From Burkholderiales bacterium PBB6 (lineage in GTDB: Bacteria > Pseudomonadota > Gammaproteobacteria > Burkholderiales > Burkholderiaceae_C): a DNA stretch of 64,000 bases. Below, one piece after another: positions 18,734 to 28,090 of this stretch. A program made the position numbers and the translations under genes. The stretch's first letter is position 1; every line of letters starts with the position of its first letter. Location of the stretch: positions 62,001-126,000 of the forward strand of contig NKIH01000007.1 in assembly GCA_002255925.1 (NCBI GenBank), read 5' to 3'. Below the pieces are notes generated by a model, which ran no database searches, was not told the origin of the DNA, and saw nothing but the letters and a program-made list of their open reading frames with translations.

Positions 18734-19555
18734 GTGCTGACACGTAAAACCTTGATCGCCGCCCTGCTGCTGGCGGCTTCCGTGGCCCACGCCGAGACCG
18801 TTGGCTCGGGCCTGACGCTGACGACCAACGGCACTTCGGTGGTGTATGGCGGCAGCACCGTCTCTACCGCCAACAACGAAAACACCAACACCGCCCTGAA
18901 CAAGGCTGTTGTTGATTACGCCGGCGGCACCAGCCTGCGCGTGGAAGACACCGCCACCCGCGTTCGCGTTTACGAAGACACCCAGGTTTATCGCAACACC
19001 GAGTACAGCGACTCGGCCAGCGCGACCAGCAACTTCAACAACAGCGGCTTCAGCACGGGCACCGTGGCCGTTTCGTACTCGGGCACGCTGAGCTTCAGCG
19101 CCGGCAGCAGCCAGCTGACTGCCGTTGGGCAACTGCTGTCTTTGACGCTGGCCGGCACCTACCTGCCTGGGTTCTCTCCCGTTCCGGGCACCCAGGTGGT
19201 GCCGGGCCTGCCTTCGCTGTACTACAGCCTGAATGGCGGCGGCTACCAGGCATTGAACGTCTCGAACGAAACGTTCTCTGATAGCACGCAGTTCATCACC
19301 CGCTCCAGCCTGTACGTTCCGCTGGAGACCGGCTCAACCAGCTTCCAGTTGCTGGCTGTGGGCGGCGCTGGCCTGAAGCTCAACTCGATCGGCCTGACGA
19401 CTTCGCTGTTTGAAACGAACGGCTACGCCGTGGTAACCAGCTCACGCCTGATCAGCGAGACCATCAAGTCGCCGGTGCCGGAACCCGAGGCCTACGCCAT
19501 GTTCCTGGCGGGCCTGGCCGCAATGGGCGTGCTGCGCCGCCGCAAGCTGGGCTAA
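18734..19555 (+). CDS. PEP-CTERM sorting-domain protein, Ser/Thr/Asn-rich
   Basis: A 273-residue exported protein. The GTG at 18734 is chosen because GAGGAG stands 5 bases upstream (a GTG at 18728 would overlap it). Signal peptide [14 protein letters not shown]; a long Ser/Thr/Asn/Gly-rich region of beta type (possible glycosylation substrate); C-terminal sorting signal at about 246-273: [10 protein letters not shown], hydrophobic stretch, RRRKLG. It is not closely similar to the tandem pair at 4.8-6.0 kb except in the signal. Probably anchored or released through XrtB. It is followed by its own terminator. Confidence 0.92.
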   Translation: MLTRKTLIAALLLAASVAHAETVGSGLTLTTNGTSVVYGGSTVSTANNENTNTALNKAVVDYAGGTSLRVEDTATRVRVYEDTQVYRNTEYSDSASATSNFNNSGFSTGTVAVSYSGTLSFSAGSSQLTAVGQLLSLTLAGTYLPGFSPVPGTQVVPGLPSLYYSLNGGGYQALNVSNETFSDSTQFITRSSLYVPLETGSTSFQLLAVGGAGLKLNSIGLTTSLFETNGYAVVTSSRLISETIKSPVPEPEAYAMFLAGLAAMGVLRRRKLG

Positions 19556-19609
19556 GTTCAGCTGAAAACAACTGGCAAGCTGGGGCGATTTGCCCTGCTC
19601 GCCAAACCC

Positions 19610-19643
19610 ACGCCCCGCCACACCAGCGGGGCGTTTTTGTTTG
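19610..19643 (+). terminator. Intrinsic terminator after the 18734-19555 PEP-CTERM gene
   Basis: CGCCCCGC and GCGGGGCG form an 8-base-pair stem with a short loop, followed by TTTTTGTTTG. It separates the PEP-CTERM gene from the ugd promoter. Confidence 0.88.
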
Positions 19644-19657
19644 TACCTGCCCCAAAC

Positions 19658-19674
19658 TTGGCACCCTAATTGCT
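19658..19674 (+). promoter_or_regulatory. Sigma-54 (-24/-12) promoter of ugd
   Basis: TTGGCAC at 19658-19664, then CCTAA, then TTGCT from 19670, gives the exact GG-N10-GC spacing and matches the sigma-54 consensus TGGCAC-N5-TTGC at every key base. Transcription would start near 19685, about 70 bases before the ugd ATG. It lies just after a terminator, so ugd is probably transcribed independently under RpoN and an activator. Confidence 0.7.
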
Positions 19675-19754
19675 GCCGGTGGGCCACAAACTGTCACAAG
19701 CGGCGCTTGATAATCGGGCCGCTTGAAACACTCCGCTCACCACCCAGGGAACCC

Positions 19755-20921
19755 ATGAAGATCGCAGTTGCAGGTACCGGCTACGTTGGCCTTTCGAACG
19801 CCGTGCTGTTGGCGCAGCACCATGAGGTGGTGGCCCTGGACATTGACGCCGCCAAGGTGGCGATGCTGAACCAGAAGCAAAGCCCGATTGCCGACAACGA
19901 GATTGAGCACTACCTGGCTACCGCCAAGCTGAACCTGACGTTCACGCTGGACAAGCAACAAGCCTATGCCGGTGCCACCTACGTGGTGATTGCCACGCCC
20001 ACCGACTACGACCCCGTCACCAACTACTTCAACACCAAATCGGTTGAAGCCGTGGTGCGCGACGTGATGGCCGTGAACCCCGATGCGGTGATGGTCATCA
20101 AATCGACCATTCCGGTGGGCTACACCGAGAAGCTGCGTGAAGAGCTGGGCTGCCCGAACCTGATCTTCTCTCCAGAGTTTCTGCGTGAGGGCAAGGCGCT
20201 GCACGACAACCTGCACCCCTCACGCATCGTGGTGGGTGAGAAGAGCGAGCGCGCGCAGGTGTTTGCGAACCTGCTGGCCGAAGGCGCCATCAAGCAGAAC
20301 GTGCCCACGCTGCTGACCGACAGCAGCGAAGCCGAAGCCATCAAACTGTTTGCCAACACCTACCTGGCGATGCGCGTGGCTTACTTCAACGAGCTGGACA
20401 CCTACGCCGCCAGCCACGGCATGGACACCCGCCAGATCATTGAAGGCGTGTGCCTGGACCCGCGCATTGGCAGCCACTACAACAACCCGAGCTTTGGCTA
20501 CGGCGGCTACTGCCTGCCGAAAGACACCAAGCAGCTGCTGGCCAACTACTGCCAGGTGCCGCAGAACATGATCGAAGCGATCGTGAACGCCAACACGACG
20601 CGCAAAGACTTCATTGCAGTCGACATCCTCGCGCGCAAGCCCAAGGTGGTGGGCATTCACCGCCTGATCATGAAGGCCGGCTCAGACAACTTCCGAGCCA
20701 GCAGCGTGCAGGGCATCATGAAACGCATCAAGGCCAAGGGCGTTGAGGTGATCGTTTATGAGCCGGCACTGCACGAAGAGACCTTCTTCGGATCGAAGGT
20801 GACGCATGACTTGGCTTGGTTCAAGCAGAACGCGGACGTGATTGTGGCGAACCGGCAGGTGGGGGAACTCAGCGACGTCAAGGACAAGGTCTATACGCGG
20901 GATCTGTTTGGGCAGGATTGA
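19755..20921 (+). CDS. ugd: UDP-glucose 6-dehydrogenase
   Basis: A 388-residue NAD-dependent enzyme oxidising UDP-glucose to UDP-glucuronate. The Rossmann motif GTGYVGLS is at residues 7-14, the [11 protein letters not shown] segment near 135-145 and the catalytic Cys253 in [10 protein letters not shown]. The length equals that of the short enterobacterial Ugd class. The ATG at 19755 has AGGGA upstream; the open frame from 19590 crosses a terminator and is ignored. It supplies an acidic sugar for the exopolysaccharide or capsule. Confidence 0.96.
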   Translation: MKIAVAGTGYVGLSNAVLLAQHHEVVALDIDAAKVAMLNQKQSPIADNEIEHYLATAKLNLTFTLDKQQAYAGATYVVIATPTDYDPVTNYFNTKSVEAVVRDVMAVNPDAVMVIKSTIPVGYTEKLREELGCPNLIFSPEFLREGKALHDNLHPSRIVVGEKSERAQVFANLLAEGAIKQNVPTLLTDSSEAEAIKLFANTYLAMRVAYFNELDTYAASHGMDTRQIIEGVCLDPRIGSHYNNPSFGYGGYCLPKDTKQLLANYCQVPQNMIEAIVNANTTRKDFIAVDILARKPKVVGIHRLIMKAGSDNFRASSVQGIMKRIKAKGVEVIVYEPALHEETFFGSKVTHDLAWFKQNADVIVANRQVGELSDVKDKVYTRDLFGQD

Positions 20922-21393
20922 ATTCCCTCTTTGGCCAGCTCACAGCATTGAGTCTGGATAAAAGCCCTCAGGGTCGAGCATGACGCCCAATCGCAGGCCC
21001 GCCGGCTAAGCAGCGGGTCCACGAGCCTGCTGCAGTTGATGTGACCAACCTGCACGCGAACTGTGGTCCATTGCGGCGGACACCTAAGCTACTCGCTGAA
21101 TTTGCTGCACCTCACCAGCCGCTCTCTTTCGAGTCGGACCGCGCTCGCAGCCGCCAGGTCTATACGTGCTGGGGAAACCCACAGTGATGCTGGCGCCACA
21201 AGCCCGCAAGGGCAATGGCGGTCTGGCGTCAGCAAAACAACGCAGCGCGATAAAAGTCAGCGCACCCAAACCACCGTACGGCAATAACCTGCTCAATCAA
21301 ACCAAGCAGGCAATCAACGAAACAAAGCCAACGCTGCCGATTCACCATCGGTATTGGCGAATCGGCCAGACATCAGATAAAAACACCTCGCTG
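20922..21393. other. Intergenic stretch without a recognisable gene
   Basis: About 470 bases between ugd and the acyltransferase gene. The first half is GC-rich; the second half drops in GC toward the low-GC acyltransferase gene. Short open frames (for example 21084-21296 minus, 21166-21522 plus) show no domain, ribosome site or codon pattern that supports them. It could be decayed sequence at the edge of an acquired segment. Confidence 0.4.
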
Positions 21394-23298
21394 TTAAGGC
21401 AGCTTAAGCATTTCTTTCTTAAGCAAAGATTTAACCAAAAAATCTGCACCTTCAAGCGTGAAGTGCCCGTAGTCCCAAACCATTGGCACGCCATCCTTAG
21501 TAAGGATACGGCAGCTTACTGAAGAGCAGAACTCTTGGACGATCGGAACGTAAAGAGCATTTTTGGATTTCAAGGCCAAACCCATCTGATCAGATAACGC
21601 AAACCGTTCTTGATCAGTGTACCGCCTGATCGCCTCACTGTCCCCGACCTTGCTTTTTAGTTTTAGTATCAGCAACGGCAAAGACGGTCGATACTCGACA
21701 GTGGGCCCCATAACGTAAACAATAGAAACGTATTTAGAGAGATGGTCAACAGTACCCTTTAGGGATTCAATATCATTTGTAGCCCACCGAGCGGAAAGAA
21801 TAATTCCATCGATCTTGTTGCTAGGCAAAAAGCTGCCATAGATAAAATTGACCAAATCTGTACATCTCTTTTCACCAGCCAATGGCAACACAGGCTTACA
21901 GCCAGATGCACTTGCCTGAAGAAAGTTATGCTGAGGGAAATTATTTCTAAAAGCATCTGCCAAATGCGCAGAATGCGAATCGCCCAGCACGAGATAGTTC
22001 TTCTTTTTCGTCGAGATCGCGAGGCACTCCGACCTATCAAAATACTCGAAAGAATTCAACTCACTTCCGTAAAAGCAAGTTCCATACCGGTATCCACGCT
22101 TGAATTCAGCACTCTCGCCGTATTTCGTATACGAAATTATCTCCTTATCAGCCGAACCTACGCGATTTTTAAAATAGTAATCTTCGAATCCGTTTTGCTT
22201 GTAGCCGACCAGTCCGACGAGCAAGAAGAACCCAGTCCCTAACAGAACAAGACCAAAGATATAACGTCGACTAAAGGCGCCCTTTCGTCTAAATGGCGCC
22301 TCAACAAATCGCCAACTAAGGTAAGCCAACCCTATTGTTAATAGCGAAAGACCGAGAAACAGTAAAGCACTGGGTTCAGAAACGCTCTTATGCCTAGTGA
22401 ATGCGAAAATCGGCTGATGCCAAAGATATGCGCTGTAGCTTATCAAGCCTATGCCAACAAACGCCTTGTTACCCATAATCCGGCCAACAGTCGTCTGCTG
22501 TGACGCGAACACAATAATCAGTAAAGCGCCCAAGGTGGGAACGAGCGCATAGAAGCCAGGAAACGGTGTTATTTTGCTGTAAGCGAATATCGCGTAAAAA
22601 ATCAACGAGACGCCAAGCCAGCCAGCAAGCTCACTTACGCCCCTCCCGACGTCTTTACGATTGGCTTGGGACAAGTAAAAGGCCGCGAAGGCGCCAATCA
22701 ACAACTCCCAAATACGTGTCGGCAAAAGATAGAAGGCTGCGGCCGGCTTGGCGTAAGCGCCCCACTGCGCACCAGCAAGACTAACTACGAATACAAAGAC
22801 CAGGGCTATAAGTATCCACCGCTTACCCAGCCGCCAACATAGCATTAGGAATAATGGGAACAGAACATAGTACTGCTCCTCTACTGCCAAGCTCCACGTA
22901 TGCAGCAGGGGCTTGAGTTCCGTCGCGGAATCAAAGTACCCACTTTCACTCCAGAATAAAATATTTGAAGCAAAGAGAGAAACGACAGCCAAGCTTCTAG
23001 AGAAATCCCTCAAATCACTAGGCAAAAGCCAAAACCAAGCAAAAGGAATACAAACCACCATCACCAAGAACAACGCGGGCATTATTCGCCGGGCACGTCG
23101 CTCATAGAAATTAACAATCGAAAAACTTCCCCGCTCAAGCTCAGCAAGAATGATTGTCGTAATCAGATAGCCGCTGATTACGAAGAAGATGTCCACGCCT
23201 ACAAAGCCACCGCTGAACGCCTCGAAGCCCGCGTGAAAAAGTATCACCGGAATTACAGCAAGTGCCCTGAGCCCGTCTATCTCTCTTCTGTGATCCAT
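21394..23298 (-). CDS. O-acyltransferase of the OafA type with C-terminal SGNH domain
   Basis: A 634-residue membrane protein. The N-terminal part (about 1-360) is an acyltransferase-3 domain with about ten hydrophobic segments, the catalytic VILFHAGF and the LISYSAYLWHQPIF and RFVEAPFR blocks. The C-terminal part (about 420-634) is an SGNH hydrolase-like domain with YLVLGDSHSAH and WDYGHFTLEG. Such fusions O-acetylate O-antigens and exopolysaccharides. GC content and codon use are clearly lower than in neighbours, suggesting horizontal acquisition. It is separated from the long glycosyltransferase operon by 325 bases. Acceptor unknown. Confidence 0.9.
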   Translation of the reverse strand: MDHRREIDGLRALAVIPVILFHAGFEAFSGGFVGVDIFFVISGYLITTIILAELERGSFSIVNFYERRARRIMPALFLVMVVCIPFAWFWLLPSDLRDFSRSLAVVSLFASNILFWSESGYFDSATELKPLLHTWSLAVEEQYYVLFPLFLMLCWRLGKRWILIALVFVFVVSLAGAQWGAYAKPAAAFYLLPTRIWELLIGAFAAFYLSQANRKDVGRGVSELAGWLGVSLIFYAIFAYSKITPFPGFYALVPTLGALLIIVFASQQTTVGRIMGNKAFVGIGLISYSAYLWHQPIFAFTRHKSVSEPSALLFLGLSLLTIGLAYLSWRFVEAPFRRKGAFSRRYIFGLVLLGTGFFLLVGLVGYKQNGFEDYYFKNRVGSADKEIISYTKYGESAEFKRGYRYGTCFYGSELNSFEYFDRSECLAISTKKKNYLVLGDSHSAHLADAFRNNFPQHNFLQASASGCKPVLPLAGEKRCTDLVNFIYGSFLPSNKIDGIILSARWATNDIESLKGTVDHLSKYVSIVYVMGPTVEYRPSLPLLILKLKSKVGDSEAIRRYTDQERFALSDQMGLALKSKNALYVPIVQEFCSSVSCRILTKDGVPMVWDYGHFTLEGADFLVKSLLKKEMLKLP

Positions 23299-23623
23299 AA
23301 TTTCTTGCTTATTGTCTTTGATCTATCGCTGACTGCGCCTACCAGCCAAACCATTGCGACCGAATACGCCCGGGGTACGCTTTCTCATGCATACCCGCTC
23401 GCCTCTAACTCGATTCGGAATTCCAAAAGGCCGCCAGTCGTTTGAAAGGTCAGTGTTCTGAGATATTCCGCATTGGAAATAGGTCTCGACTGATCAGCAC
23501 TGCATATTCGCCCACAGACAAGGTGTCCGGCTTAACAGGTCGGCCATCACCGAGGGAACAGCCAGCGGCGCTTAGTGCCGATTAGGAAGGCCACTTGATT
23601 CCGATAGAACTACTCGCTACCAG
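23299..23623. other. Intergenic stretch upstream of the acyltransferase gene
   Basis: About 325 bases, AT-richer than average, between the end of the long eps operon and the acyltransferase start. It should contain the acyltransferase promoter and the operon end, but no clear promoter boxes or T-tailed hairpin were identified. Short frames here look spurious. Confidence 0.4.
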
Positions 23624-24733
23624 TTACCCAATTCGCTCGCATATCGCGTCAATATTTTTCGCAATGCGCACCCACGCAAAATCACTTGCGGCGATTTTAT
23701 TGCTGACCCGACCTAATGGTGTGACATTCTCCGATGCCAATAGATCCAAAACGACGCTGCTAAAGCGGTCAATATCATTCGGCTTCACCAGAAACCCGTT
23801 GCGCCCTTCCAAAACCACGTCACGGTAGAAAAGGTAGTCCCACGCCACCACGGGCAGTCCAACCGCCATCGCCTCAAGGCAGGTTCCCGGCAGACCTTCG
23901 TAATACGACGTCGATACATAAACCTTGCTTCGCCGGTAATGGTTGAGCACTTGATCAAATGGCACCTTGCCGTGCAACAGCACCTGGGGCTGCATTCCGC
24001 CTAGCTCCGCTTCAACATAGGCCATGTCGTCGCCGTAGCCAACAATGCCAATTCGAATATCAGGCTTGGCCGCCACAAGGGCTTTGCACACCTCAACCAT
24101 TGGCCTGCTGCCCTTGCGGCGCTCAATGCGCCCCGCAAAGATCAAATCAACATCCTTCCTGACAGTTGTGTCAGGCGTGAATTGATCAATTGATACTCCA
24201 TTGGGCATCAATTCAATCGGCTTGTCTTGCCGGTACTCCATCAATTCCTGGCGGCCCTGTTCAGTCAAGGTCAGCAGCAAGGTGGCCTTGGCAAAAATGA
24301 TGTGCTCGAACTGCTTCTTGATGAAGACAGACAACCACGACCATTGGCTATCAAACTGGCGGGGTTTGTAGAACTGACCGCTCATGCCCAGATAGGTGGT
24401 GTGCGCGGTAACAATAATGGGCGCCACCTTCGGCAGGAACAAGCCGGGCAACAAGGGGGGAATATGAAGGTTGATGGTTGATACCTTCCCTTGTTCGGCC
24501 ATTGTCTGCAATGTCTTGCGCAGTGCCCATGACCAGCGCACGAGCCCAAGGCGCCCCTTTGGTTTGGGCAAATGCACGAAGTCGACGTTCTTGATTTGCA
24601 AATCTCGAACATCTTCATTGGCAGCAATGAGGCAAACCGTTGCAGCGTCAGCGGGCCGTGCCTTGAGGTACGACTGCACATACCGTGCGATGCCGTGCAC
24701 GCCGTAGAACTCGGGACAAACAATCACATGCAT
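23624..24733 (-). CDS. Family 4 glycosyltransferase
   Basis: A 369-residue GT-B fold transferase. The C-terminal domain has LIFAGRIERRKGSRPMVEV, a donor-binding loop and the EX7E element in YYEGLPGTCLEAMAVG. The N-terminus (MHVIVCPEFYGVHGIARYVQ) is a typical GT4 start. The frame is open to 24880, but this ATG sits 10 bases after the stop of the preceding GT gene. Last gene of the operon beginning at epsD. Donor and acceptor cannot be read from sequence. Confidence 0.88.
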   Translation of the reverse strand: MHVIVCPEFYGVHGIARYVQSYLKARPADAATVCLIAANEDVRDLQIKNVDFVHLPKPKGRLGLVRWSWALRKTLQTMAEQGKVSTINLHIPPLLPGLFLPKVAPIIVTAHTTYLGMSGQFYKPRQFDSQWSWLSVFIKKQFEHIIFAKATLLLTLTEQGRQELMEYRQDKPIELMPNGVSIDQFTPDTTVRKDVDLIFAGRIERRKGSRPMVEVCKALVAAKPDIRIGIVGYGDDMAYVEAELGGMQPQVLLHGKVPFDQVLNHYRRSKVYVSTSYYEGLPGTCLEAMAVGLPVVAWDYLFYRDVVLEGRNGFLVKPNDIDRFSSVVLDLLASENVTPLGRVSNKIAASDFAWVRIAKNIDAICERIG

Positions 24734-24743
24734 GGCTGGTTTC

Positions 24744-25910
24744 TCAATGCGCCAGGGCGCGTTCGTAGATGGCGAATGTCTGACGTGCCACCGAATCAAT
24801 GGAAAACGCCGCCATCCATGGGCTCCAGTCCACGGCTTGTGGCGGGTTCGTGGCCACAGCCATGCGCTCACGCATCGCATTCGCCCACTGGGCTACGTTC
24901 TCGGCGTCTGCATAGCACTCAGCTGGCAAGCCCAGGGCGTCGAGGCTAGGCAAATGGCTGACCAACACGGGTGCGCCAACGGCCATGGCCTCCAGCAGGG
25001 AAATTGGCAGCCCCTCATGCGTGCTGGGCAACACAAACAAGCCGGTATGGCTGAGTAGCTGGTTGATGTCAGCAGGTGGCAGCACGCCGGCCATCACCAC
25101 ACGCTTGTCGGCACGCGCCGCGCTTCGAACCAGTTGTTCGTATGCGTTGGGGTGGTCGTTGCCGCCGGCCAGCACCAGCTTCCATCGGGCGTCAGGCAGT
25201 TGCGCCAAGGCTTGAATCAAGTCGAGCTGGCGCTTTTCGGGAACGATGCGCCCGACATGCAGCACATAGGCGCCGGCTTCGATGTTGAGGGCCCGCAGCA
25301 TGTGTGTTTGAGAACCCCGGGTGAAGGCTGGCGCGGCATTGGGCACGTAGTGGAATTGGCTGCCGTACATGGCCAGCAGTTGTGCGTCCAGGCCCGGTGC
25401 AATCACGATCCGCTCGTTCGCAAACCGGGCTGCAAAACGCTCACCCGTCTTCAACATCATGCGCGCGAAGGCACCCCACTTTTCGCGTGCGTAGTCTTGC
25501 CCGTGGTGCGTCACCACCACCCGCAAGCCAAGCAGGCGGGCCAGCGGCGTGAGCAACGCAGGGCCAATGCCATGAATATGCAGGATGTCAGGCCGTGTGA
25601 GGCCCGCGCGCAAAACGCCCAGAAGCGTGTGCACGATCGCCTCAGCGCCAGTCGATCTCGGACTCCAGATGGCCTTGAGCGCCAGCTTGGTCGCCCACTC
25701 AGGCACTTGCCTGTTGGGATCAACGTAAGGCTGCCGCTCGATGACCTCCAGTTGCACCCCATCAGGGAACGCCTCAAGCAGGCCCTGCGATACATCGCGA
25801 GCGTGCGTCTCAATGCCGCCTTGCGCGCCAAACAGTGCGCGCAAGCCAAGCATGGTCACTCGAATGGGCCGCTGCTGCGCGCCATTGGTCTTGTTCATTC
25901 GGCCAGCCAT
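24744..25910 (-). CDS. Family 4 glycosyltransferase
   Basis: A 388-residue GT-B protein: an N-terminal acceptor domain (MLGLRALFGAQGGIETHARD), HGIGPALLTPLARLLG, and a C-terminal donor domain with LHVGRIVPEKRQLDLIQAL, then THEGLPISLLEAMAVGAP as the EX7E motif. Its start overlaps the preceding glycosidase gene by 16 bases (ATG at 25910; a second ATG at 25898 overlaps by 4), indicating coupling. It adds a sugar to the repeat unit; the sugar is unknown. Confidence 0.9.
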   Translation of the reverse strand: MAGRMNKTNGAQQRPIRVTMLGLRALFGAQGGIETHARDVSQGLLEAFPDGVQLEVIERQPYVDPNRQVPEWATKLALKAIWSPRSTGAEAIVHTLLGVLRAGLTRPDILHIHGIGPALLTPLARLLGLRVVVTHHGQDYAREKWGAFARMMLKTGERFAARFANERIVIAPGLDAQLLAMYGSQFHYVPNAAPAFTRGSQTHMLRALNIEAGAYVLHVGRIVPEKRQLDLIQALAQLPDARWKLVLAGGNDHPNAYEQLVRSAARADKRVVMAGVLPPADINQLLSHTGLFVLPSTHEGLPISLLEAMAVGAPVLVSHLPSLDALGLPAECYADAENVAQWANAMRERMAVATNPPQAVDWSPWMAAFSIDSVARQTFAIYERALAH

Positions 25911-28090
25911 TCGAAATAAGGCGTCACGGCGTCACCCAGTGAAGACAGTTTGATCACTGCAGCGGCGCGTCGTCCGCCCAGTTCTTCCACCTTCAACTCG
26001 GTGGTTCTGCGGCCCGTGAAGTCGAGCGCGTAGAGCCGCCAGCGCTTGCCAGTGGGCGGCGCTGGCATGGTGACTTTGGCGGTAGCGTCATGCAGCTGAA
26101 CCGGGAAGGTGCCAAGCCGGCCGAGCACCTTGTTCTCGGTATCAAGAAACTGCATGCCTGAGTTGCGGGAATCTGTTGAGATAACGGTCAGCGCTCTGCC
26201 ACCACGGCTCAAGTCTTGAGCGTCAAGCACGCTGGTAACAACAGCGCCTTCACCATCGATCAGTTCGGTGCTCACTGCCCCCTCAACCTTGGCGCCTGTG
26301 CTGCCAAGCAAGCCAACGCTGGCCGGGGTAACGATGGTCATCACCATGCGCTTGGTGTCCAGGGCCAGCTCTTTGGTCGAGCTCAAGTAGCGCCCGCCTG
26401 TAACCGCCTGGGCCACGTCCTTCGGCAGCATGGCCTGGGCGGCCATTCGCTGGGCCAACTCTGGCGCCTTGATGCCGTCTTCTTTCCACGAGAGCGCCAA
26501 TCGATTGGCACTGGTGGCCTGCGCCGCCCCGCGGATGTCTACGCCCACGGCAGCAACGTATTGGAACTGCGCCGTGTTCCAGTTCACGAAGGTGTCTGCG
26601 GGTTGAGATGCGGCAAATGCCGGGTCTACATTCATCGCCACAGACACCTTCGAAGGTGACACATCGCCACGCGCGAACAGGAAGGCGGCGATGGTTTCAC
26701 CAGCGCGCAAGGTGGGGTCGGTGCCCGTGTCGAACGGCACGATCATCTGCCGCCACTTGCCTTTGCCTGGGCGACTGAGGTTGAAGGTGTCACCGTAATG
26801 GGCGATCAATGACCAGTTCTGCAGACGCGCGTAGGCCGCCGTGAACGGCCCGACCTCCCACCGCCAGGTGTTCCAGAAAGGTTGGCCATATTCGGTGACC
26901 GTGAATGGCTTGCCCCACGCACGCGACCAGGCCAGAAAATCAAAGTACCTGTTGCGCCCGTCGAGCAACCGCCATTGATTCAACTTCGTCCCAGGCTCTA
27001 TCGCTCCGCCAGCGGGGTGGTCCGCGTAGCTGTGCATGTCGGTGAACGAAAGCTGACGCTGGCCACGCATGGCATGTAAACCCATGCCGGCATTGAAGGC
27101 CGTTACCGGCCCCTTGTAGCCAAACTCCGCCAGTCGGCCTTTCATCCAGTCAACTTGCTCGTCCTGCAACTCTGCGGTGTATCGCTGAAAGGCCGCACCC
27201 ATCGGGCTGGTGTCTTGCACGCGGGGCAATGTGCTCTCGGTGGGCCATGCCCCAAGCGCCTGCTGCGCCGCTCCCTGGCTGCCAAACTGTTTGACCAGCC
27301 ACTGCTGAAACGACGCCAGCAACACCGGCGACGGCCCCTTGCGCAGCAGAAAGTCTGCCGCGCCTTCATTCACCAAAACCACGCCTGCCAACGCGGTGTC
27401 TTGCAAGGTGCTCTGGCCGGTGTAGGGGTTCTTGAGCACCCACAGCTTCTTGACCAGCGCCAACCAGTGCTCACGCTCATCCCCGGGCAGGAGTGAGCCG
27501 AGAACCGCGTCGTGCTGCCCTCGCGCCCAACGATGGCTCTTCAAATCACCGTAGGCGCCGTTCCACGAACCGAGCATGTCAACGAACAGATACATGCCCT
27601 GCTTGCGCAGCGCACCAAGCAGGTAATGCAGCCGGTCCAGCTGCTGCGGGTCAAAGTTGAAATCACCCCGGCGCGAATCCATCAGCATGGCTTCGACCAT
27701 GTGCACGCGCACGGCGTTGTAGCCACCACGGCGAACCATGACTGCCAACCTGTCAGCTTCGGCGTGATCAGGGAAGCCGGCGGTGTTCGGGGTAAGGGCC
27801 AGGGTTGCGCAAAAGAACCGGACCGCGCTTGAAGTGGGCTCAGGCCCAAGTTCAAACCCGTCAGTGCCAACTCGCAGCGGCAAACCACCAGCCCCGTCCT
27901 TGAATCGGGCAATCGGTATCTGACTCAAATCAAGAGCGCTGCCTGCAACTACCTCCAGCGAACCGTTCGGCAGCTTGATCCATTGCTGGGCAACGGCAAC
28001 AGCTGGCATCGAAGCAAGCGCGAACATGAAGCCAGCTGAAAGCAGTTTCGCAGCCCATGCCTCGGCAGCCTTCAAGGTTGAATCAATCAT
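25895..28090 (-). CDS. Secreted clan GH-A glycoside hydrolase-like protein
   Basis: A 731-residue exported protein: signal peptide to about residue 34 (ALASMPAVAVA), then a TIM-barrel domain at about 90-430. Candidate catalytic residues are Glu242 in GVVLVNEG (acid/base) and Glu400 in FTVTEYGQP (nucleophile), the clan GH-A pattern seen in GH5/GH39-like enzymes. The C-terminal 250 residues are beta-rich. The frame is open to 28384, but the ATG at 28090 overlaps the previous stop by 8 bases and begins the signal peptide. In a polymer operon it may trim or release the polysaccharide. Specificity unknown. Confidence 0.8.
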   Translation of the reverse strand: MIDSTLKAAEAWAAKLLSAGFMFALASMPAVAVAQQWIKLPNGSLEVVAGSALDLSQIPIARFKDGAGGLPLRVGTDGFELGPEPTSSAVRFFCATLALTPNTAGFPDHAEADRLAVMVRRGGYNAVRVHMVEAMLMDSRRGDFNFDPQQLDRLHYLLGALRKQGMYLFVDMLGSWNGAYGDLKSHRWARGQHDAVLGSLLPGDEREHWLALVKKLWVLKNPYTGQSTLQDTALAGVVLVNEGAADFLLRKGPSPVLLASFQQWLVKQFGSQGAAQQALGAWPTESTLPRVQDTSPMGAAFQRYTAELQDEQVDWMKGRLAEFGYKGPVTAFNAGMGLHAMRGQRQLSFTDMHSYADHPAGGAIEPGTKLNQWRLLDGRNRYFDFLAWSRAWGKPFTVTEYGQPFWNTWRWEVGPFTAAYARLQNWSLIAHYGDTFNLSRPGKGKWRQMIVPFDTGTDPTLRAGETIAAFLFARGDVSPSKVSVAMNVDPAFAASQPADTFVNWNTAQFQYVAAVGVDIRGAAQATSANRLALSWKEDGIKAPELAQRMAAQAMLPKDVAQAVTGGRYLSSTKELALDTKRMVMTIVTPASVGLLGSTGAKVEGAVSTELIDGEGAVVTSVLDAQDLSRGGRALTVISTDSRNSGMQFLDTENKVLGRLGTFPVQLHDATAKVTMPAPPTGKRWRLYALDFTGRRTTELKVEELGGRRAAAVIKLSSLGDAVTPYFEWLAE

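Noticed and set aside
21084-21296. Short minus-strand open frame in the 20.9-21.4 kb gap as a gene
   Set aside because: No ribosome site, no codon bias and no recognisable domain; may be decayed sequence.
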